Below are positions 59,596 through 64,000 of a stretch of DNA of 64,000 bases, one piece after another. A program made the position numbers and the translations under genes. The stretch lies in the NCBI RefSeq assembly GCF_003234265.2, contig NZ_CP126256.1:1426001-1490000 (forward strand). Direction: 5' to 3'. Source of the stretch: Curtobacterium sp. MCSS17_015 (GTDB lineage: Bacteria; Actinomycetota; Actinomycetes; Actinomycetales; Microbacteriaceae). Position 1 is the first letter of the stretch; each line of letters opens with the position of its first letter. Under the pieces are notes generated by a model. The model made no database searches. It was given only the letters and a program-made list of their open reading frames with translations, and was not told the DNA's origin.

Positions 59596-60831
59596 ATGGG
59601 TATGTCCATCAACACCAACCTCTCGGCACTCAACACGTACCGGAACCTCAACGCGACGCAGAACGACCTGTCGAAGTCCCTCGAGAAGCTCTCGAGCGGC
59701 CTCCGCATCAACCGTGCTGCCGACGACGCTGCCGGTCTGTCGATCTCCGAGGGCCTGAAGTCGCAGGTCGGTGGCCTCACGGTCGCCGCCCGCAACGCGC
59801 AGGACGGCATCTCCGTCGTGCAGACCGCTGAAGGTGGCCTCACCGAGACCCACTCGATCCTCCAGCGCATGCGCGACCTGGCCGTCCAGGCCGGCAACGA
59901 CTCGAACAACGCGTCCTCGCGTGACGCGATCAAGACCGAGGTCGGACAGCTCCAGAAGGAGCTCGGCCGCATCGCGACGTCGACCAACTTCAACGGCACG
60001 TCGCTGCTCAACAGCAACGACACCCTGAAGTTCCAGGTCGGCGCGAACGCCGGTGCGGACAGCCAGATCGCGGTCGACTTGTCGGGCGCAAACGTGCAGA
60101 AGGTCCTGGACTCGCTCGGCGCGACCACGGCCGCCGGCACGGCGTTCACCATCAAGAGCGGCACCGCGCTCACCGCGCTCCCCACTGACAAGCTGTCCTT
60201 CACGTCGACCGTCACGGCCGACGGAAAGGCTACCGGCGCCGCCGTCGACTCCTCGACGGTGACGACGGGCAAGCTGACTGGCTCCGGCGAGGACGGCGCG
60301 TTCACGTCGGTCGACGACTACGTGTCCGCGCTCAACTCGGACGCCAACTTCTCCACGAACTTCACCGCGACGACGACGCGCGACACCAACGGTGCCGCAA
60401 CCGGCTTCACGGTGCAGGCGCGGAACGGTGGATTCGTGGCAGAGACCAGTCCGCTCGCCTCCGACAGTGCAGACGGCGCGGACCCGGCGGAAGCCGTGTT
60501 CACGGGCAAGCAGGGCGACGCCGCTGCTGGCCTGCTGTTCGACACCGCCGACCACGCACAGGCGGCGATCGTCGCGATCGACAAGCAGATTGCGGCCGTC
60601 TCCTCGGCCCGCTCCAACCTCGGTGCCATCCAGAACCGCTTCGACCACGCCATCAACGTGACGAACGTGGCCAAGGAGAACCTCACCGCGGCGAAGTCCC
60701 GCATCACCGACGTCGACATGGCGGAGGAGATGGTCAAGTACACGCGCGACAACATCCTCAGCCAGGCCGGCACGTCGATGCTCGCGCAGGCGAACCAGAG
60801 CACGCAGGGCGTCCTGTCGCTGCTCCGCTAG
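59596..60831 (+). CDS. fliC: Flagellin
   Basis: The 411-residue flagellin has the conserved N-terminal D0/D1 (GMSINTNLSALNTYRNLN, then LSSGLRINRAADDAAGLSIS) and C-terminal D1/D0 (NRFDHAINVTNVAKENL, ending STQGVLSLLR). The central residues 165-320 are Thr/Ala/Ser-rich and variable. It is the filament subunit. The ATG at 59596 follows CGGAGG at 59583. A 16-bp terminator follows. Confidence 0.96.
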   Translation: MGMSINTNLSALNTYRNLNATQNDLSKSLEKLSSGLRINRAADDAAGLSISEGLKSQVGGLTVAARNAQDGISVVQTAEGGLTETHSILQRMRDLAVQAGNDSNNASSRDAIKTEVGQLQKELGRIATSTNFNGTSLLNSNDTLKFQVGANAGADSQIAVDLSGANVQKVLDSLGATTAAGTAFTIKSGTALTALPTDKLSFTSTVTADGKATGAAVDSSTVTTGKLTGSGEDGAFTSVDDYVSALNSDANFSTNFTATTTRDTNGAATGFTVQARNGGFVAETSPLASDSADGADPAEAVFTGKQGDAAAGLLFDTADHAQAAIVAIDKQIAAVSSARSNLGAIQNRFDHAINVTNVAKENLTAAKSRITDVDMAEEMVKYTRDNILSQAGTSMLAQANQSTQGVLSLLR

Positions 60832-60842
60832 TCGCACCGGTC

Positions 60843-60883
60843 GCCACCACCGAGGAGCCGTTCGGGTGCTCCTCGGTGGTGGC
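60843..60883 (+). terminator. Terminator after fliC
   Basis: Perfect 16-base stem (60843-60858 with 60868-60883) and a 9-base loop, 12 bases after the fliC stop. Confidence 0.85.
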
Positions 60884-60953
60884 GCCCACCCCCTCGGACT
60901 GACCGCGGTCGGTCCACCACCACCTCGATCCGACGACCGCCGGGGAGCCCGCG

Positions 60954-62357
60954 ATGTCCACCACGTCCGCGACGAGCACCTCGCTCGCGATCGACGGCCT
61001 GGTGTCCGGGCTCAAGACCTCGGACCTCATCAACTCGCTCATGACCATCGAGCAGGTCCCGCAGACGCTGCTCAAGTCGAAGGTCACGACGACCAACTCG
61101 TTCATCTCGTCACTGCAGACGATCAACGGGCTCGTCCAGTCGCTCGCGACGAAGGCCTCGGCCGCGGCGAAGGCCGGGTCGCTCGACCTGTACACCGCGA
61201 CGTCGAGCGGCACCAACGCCACCGTGTCGACCAGTACCGCGGCCACGCCCGGTTCCGTCTCGTTCACGGTCGGGCAGACCGCAGCGGCGCAGGTCGGCGT
61301 CACCGCCGCGATGTCGTCCTGGGGGGACACCGCGTCGCCGCTGACGTTCACGAAGCCGGACGGTACGACCACGACGGTCACGCCGGGGTCGGGGTCGCTC
61401 GACGACACCGTCACCGCGATCAACGGTTCGGCCGCCGGGGTCACCGCGACGAAGGTCGCCGCCGGTACCGACGCCTCCGGGACGAAGCTCTACCGACTGC
61501 AGCTGACGAGCACGGCGACCGGTGCCGCGAACGGGTTCACCCTGCACCGGGGCACGGCCGCCGACGTCACGGCGGGGACCGCGACGGACGTGTTCGCCGA
61601 GACCGGGGCGGCCGTCGTGACCCGTGCCGCCGACGCCTCGGTGACCCTCTGGGCCGGCACGGCGGCCGCCCAGACCGTGACGAGCGCGACGAACGCGTTC
61701 ACCGACCTGCTGCCGGGCGTGAACGTCACCGTCTCGAAGGCGTCCGCGGACCCGGTCACGATCACGGTGGCACGGGACACGACGAAGGCGCAGGGCGTGG
61801 CGTCGGGACTCGTCGACGCGTTGAACGCCGTCACGTCCTACTACGCCTCGAACACCGGCGTCACGAGCACCACGAGCCCGACGAACGGGACGACGAGCAC
61901 CACCGCCGGTGTCCTGCTCGGCGATGCCACCACCCGTTCGGCCGTCCAGCGGTTGACGAGCGCGATGTCGACGCCGGTGAACGGGAAGTCACCGTCCTCC
62001 ATCGGCATCGTCATCTCGAAGGACGGTGACTTCGACTTCGACGCCGCCGCGTTCCAGAAGGCCCTCGCGGCCGACCCCGCCGGCACGCAGGCGATCCTGA
62101 CCGGTGTCGCGAAGACGGTCGCGGACGCCGCCGCCACCGCGAGCGACAAGTACAACGGCTCCATCACCACGGCCATCACGGGCAAGCAGTCCGTGGTGAA
62201 GGACCTCAACACGCAGATCGACTCGTGGACCGACCGGCTGACGATGCGCCGCGCAACGCTGCAGACGCAGTACGCGGCGCTCGAGACGAGCCTCAGCAGG
62301 CTGCAGTCGCAGTCGAGCTGGCTCGCCAGCCAGATCTCGTCGATGAGCTCGAGCTGA
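60954..62357 (+). CDS. fliD: Flagellar filament cap protein FliD
   Basis: The 467-residue protein has the FliD N-terminal start (ATSTSLAIDGLVSGLKTSDL, then MTIEQVPQTLLKSK), a large variable middle, and a C-terminal coiled coil (RLTMRRATLQTQYAALETSL ending in LQSQSSWLASQI). FliD caps the filament and guides flagellin folding. The ATG is 123 bases after fliC; no sigma-28 box was seen in between, so read-through or another promoter is needed. It is followed by fliS 17 bases later. Confidence 0.94.
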   Translation: MSTTSATSTSLAIDGLVSGLKTSDLINSLMTIEQVPQTLLKSKVTTTNSFISSLQTINGLVQSLATKASAAAKAGSLDLYTATSSGTNATVSTSTAATPGSVSFTVGQTAAAQVGVTAAMSSWGDTASPLTFTKPDGTTTTVTPGSGSLDDTVTAINGSAAGVTATKVAAGTDASGTKLYRLQLTSTATGAANGFTLHRGTAADVTAGTATDVFAETGAAVVTRAADASVTLWAGTAAAQTVTSATNAFTDLLPGVNVTVSKASADPVTITVARDTTKAQGVASGLVDALNAVTSYYASNTGVTSTTSPTNGTTSTTAGVLLGDATTRSAVQRLTSAMSTPVNGKSPSSIGIVISKDGDFDFDAAAFQKALAADPAGTQAILTGVAKTVADAAATASDKYNGSITTAITGKQSVVKDLNTQIDSWTDRLTMRRATLQTQYAALETSLSRLQSQSSWLASQISSMSSS

Positions 62358-62374
62358 GACGCAGGAGAACCGAC

Positions 62375-62857
62375 ATGAACGCCTACGACCTCAGCGGCGC
62401 GGCCGCCTTCCGTCAGGCGGCGAAGCCCCGGTCGGTGACCGAGCAGCGCCGTGCGCAGTACACGAACGAAGCCGTGCTGTCGGCCACCCCCGCGCAGCTC
62501 GTCACGATGCTCTACGACCGGCTGCTGCTCGACCTGCACCGCGCTGAGACCGCTCAGGTCGCCGCGGACTGGGACGCCGCCCGCGACCAGCTCCTGCACG
62601 CCCAGGCCATCGTGGGGGAGCTGTCCTCCACGCTGAAGATCGACGTGTGGGACGGCGGCGAGGGGCTGCTCGCGGTGTACAACTACGCGTCGACCTCGCT
62701 CATCACCGCGAACGTGCACCGCGACGTGGAGGCCACACGCGACTGCATCCGGATCCTCGAGCCGCTCCGTCAGGCCTGGCACGACGCCGCAGCCGCGCTG
62801 CCGGCGCCCCCGGCCGCCGGGCAGCAGAGCGCCGGCGGAGCACTCGGTGTCGCCTGA
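62375..62857 (+). CDS. fliS: Flagellar export chaperone FliS
   Basis: The 160-residue protein has the FliS pattern YTNEAVLSATPAQLVTMLYD and LDLHRAETAQ. FliS binds newly made flagellin to stop early assembly. The ATG is behind GCAGGAGAA. It overlaps the next gene by 11 bases. A Pro/Ala-rich tail of about 20 residues is added to the usual length. Confidence 0.92.
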   Translation: MNAYDLSGAAAFRQAAKPRSVTEQRRAQYTNEAVLSATPAQLVTMLYDRLLLDLHRAETAQVAADWDAARDQLLHAQAIVGELSSTLKIDVWDGGEGLLAVYNYASTSLITANVHRDVEATRDCIRILEPLRQAWHDAAAALPAPPAAGQQSAGGALGVA

Positions 62858-63200
62858 CCCCGAGCAGGCCGTCACCGGCGACACCACCGGTGACCTGATC
62901 GCCGGTGACCGGACCGTCGGCGATCAGTACAGCGGGGCACACGAGCGCTGGGAGGCGGCCCTCGCCGCCCTCGAAGCGACGGTCGACGGCGATGGCACCG
63001 CCTGGACCGAGCCGGCCGGGCTGGGACCGATCCCGCGCGACCTGGTCGGGCGGGCCTCCCGGCTGCTCGCCGCGCAACGCGACCGCATCGCGGCCGTCGA
63101 GGACGCGCGCCGCACCACGCTCGAGCACCTCGGCGCACTGCGGGCCGTGGACGCGACGCGCCTGCCGTCCGGCTCCGTCTACCTCGACGCCAGCGCCTGA
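62847..63200 (+). CDS. Unknown small protein at the FliT position
   Basis: The 117-residue protein starts from a GTG inside fliS (overlap 11 bases). A helical part with WEAALAALEATVDGDG and VGRASRLLAAQRDRIAAVEDARR looks like the helical chaperone type. FliT often follows FliS, so a FliT-like chaperone of FliD is possible. Sequence evidence is weak. Confidence 0.55.
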   Translation: MSPDPEQAVTGDTTGDLIAGDRTVGDQYSGAHERWEAALAALEATVDGDGTAWTEPAGLGPIPRDLVGRASRLLAAQRDRIAAVEDARRTTLEHLGALRAVDATRLPSGSVYLDASA

Positions 63201-63234
63201 CCCGTCCGTCGGCCCCCCGTTCGGGGCGACGGCT

Positions 63235-63261
63235 TACACGGCTCCGCGGGCCCGCCGATAG
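63235..63261 (+). promoter_or_regulatory. Sigma-28-type promoter upstream of flgB
   Basis: TACA-n15-GCCGATAG at 63235-63261, near FliA consensus in both boxes and exactly in spacing. The flgB start is 98 bases downstream. Confidence 0.55.
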
Positions 63262-63359
63262 GCCCCCACGAGCACGGATCGCTCGACAACCGGCCACGGA
63301 TCGGCCACCACCGCTTCGGCGACGTCCCTCGTGGCGACGCCCGACGAGGGGACCCCTCC

Positions 63360-63704
63360 GTGTTCGACTCCGTGACGTCGGCTGCGCTGCAGAGCGCGCT
63401 CGACGGTCTCTCGATGCGTCAGCGTGTGATCGCGGACAACATCGCGAACATCAACACCACGAACTACCGGGCCGAGAAGGTCCGGTTCGAGGACGCGCTC
63501 GCCAAGAGCATCGTCGACGGGGACGGCCGCACCACGCCGACCGTCGCGCAGAGCCTCGAGCCGACGAACACGAACGGGAACAACGTCAACCTCGACGAGG
63601 AGACCCTCTCGAACGTCGACACCGTGCTCCGCTACCAGTTCGCGACCCAGGCGGTCGGCGGTGAGGCCACGAGCCTCCGCACGGCGATGCGGACCAACTC
63701 GTGA
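63360..63704 (+). CDS. flgB: Flagellar basal-body rod protein FlgB
   Basis: The 114-residue protein has the rod-protein N-terminal motif (LDGLSMRQRVIADNIANINT) and ends with RYQFATQAVGGEATSLRTAM. FlgB is the first proximal rod protein. The GTG start has little Shine-Dalgarno support except GAGGGGACC upstream. It overlaps flgC by 4 bases (GTGA). Confidence 0.93.
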   Translation: MFDSVTSAALQSALDGLSMRQRVIADNIANINTTNYRAEKVRFEDALAKSIVDGDGRTTPTVAQSLEPTNTNGNNVNLDEETLSNVDTVLRYQFATQAVGGEATSLRTAMRTNS

Positions 63705-64000
63705 CGACCTTCGACGCGATCGGCATTGCGAGCACCGGCATGACCGTGCACCGCAAGTGGCTCGACGCGATCTCGGACAACCTCGCCAACGCCAACACCG
63801 TGCGCTCGATGGACGACTCCGCGTTCCAGGCCCGGTACGTGGAGGTCCAGGAGGGCAACGGCGTCTCCGGCGCCTACGTGAAGGGCGCAGCGTTCGGCAG
63901 CGCCGCCGGCCGGGTGACGTACGACCCGGACAACCCGCTCGCGAACGACGAGGGCTACGTCCGCATGCCGGACATCGACCTCGGCACGCAGATGGCGGAC
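63701..64000 (+). CDS. flgC: Flagellar basal-body rod protein FlgC (partial at window end)
   Basis: The visible 100 residues start VTTFDAIGIASTGMTVHRKW, carry the rod motif LDAISDNLANANTVRS, and continue as YVKGAAFGSAAGRVTYDPDN and MPDIDLGTQMAD, which fits FlgC. The GTG overlaps the flgB stop. The gene runs past the end of the window. Confidence 0.93.
   Translation, partial: MTTFDAIGIASTGMTVHRKWLDAISDNLANANTVRSMDDSAFQARYVEVQEGNGVSGAYVKGAAFGSAAGRVTYDPDNPLANDEGYVRMPDIDLGTQMAD

Noticed and set aside
60903..60953. Sigma-28 promoter for fliD
   Set aside because: No GCCGATA-like box with a 15-base spacer was found between the fliC terminator and fliD.

Overview
High-GC actinobacterial chromosome, most likely a motile member of the Microbacteriaceae (Curtobacterium-like). 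The gene set supports this: actinobacterial DUF4191, DUF4193, DUF3071/SepH, DUF3093, DUF3710, DUF3159, DUF3000 and DUF7455 proteins, an HrdB/SigA-type primary sigma factor with a Lys/Ala-rich N-terminus, MurT/GatD, and a flagellar cluster with FliW. GTG and TTG starts, 4-bp ATGA/GTGA overlaps and long GC hairpins between genes are frequent. No tRNA, rRNA, CRISPR array, insertion sequence or prophage was recognised.

Layout. (1) 1-3706: end of an exopolysaccharide operon (processive GT2 synthase tail, membrane-anchored GH26-like hydrolase, UDP-glucose dehydrogenase). (2) 4022-13634: glnA with a full-consensus GlnR-type operator, RDD and DUF4191 membrane proteins, an unknown membrane protein, the 2-oxoglutarate/pyruvate dehydrogenase E2 and E3 genes, leucyl aminopeptidase and a PAC2 protein. 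(3) 13851-25137: MFS transporter, primary sigma factor, a divergent murT-gatD pair, DUF7455, convergent parE/parC and a phosphodiesterase. (4) 25240-41644: sepH, DUF4193, DUF3093, dut-DUF3710-DUF3159, aconitase, dxs, a fadA-fadB beta-oxidation pair, RNase D, DUF3000 and an alpha/beta hydrolase. (5) 41770-47778: a decayed polymorphic-toxin (Rhs) locus, all on the minus strand. It has an Rhs N-terminus broken at a G8 tract and joined to a toxin tail, an orphan toxin tip, and a bank of immunity-like genes, one group preceded by a nine-unit tetranucleotide repeat. (6) 47944-54088: sufE, sulfurtransferase, zapE, amtB with a GlnR-type half operator, a relic of an aldo/keto reductase, ChaB and FabH. 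(7) 54169-64000: an EcsC-like protein and the flagellar cluster: fliW-flgL-flgK-flgN on the minus strand, then fliA, fliC, fliD, fliS, a FliT-position gene, flgB and flgC (cut by the window end). Candidate sigma-28 promoters precede flgN, fliC and flgB.

Most notable signals: a MurT/GatD pair in which the GatD glutaminase Cys and His positions and the MurT zinc ribbon are all absent, which could fit the unusual group-B peptidoglycan of this family; two simple-sequence tracts (G8 and a nine-copy tetranucleotide) in the toxin/immunity locus; a family of at least seven related intergenic hairpins; and GlnR-type operators at glnA and amtB. Annotation rests on reading motifs by eye; no database search was run.
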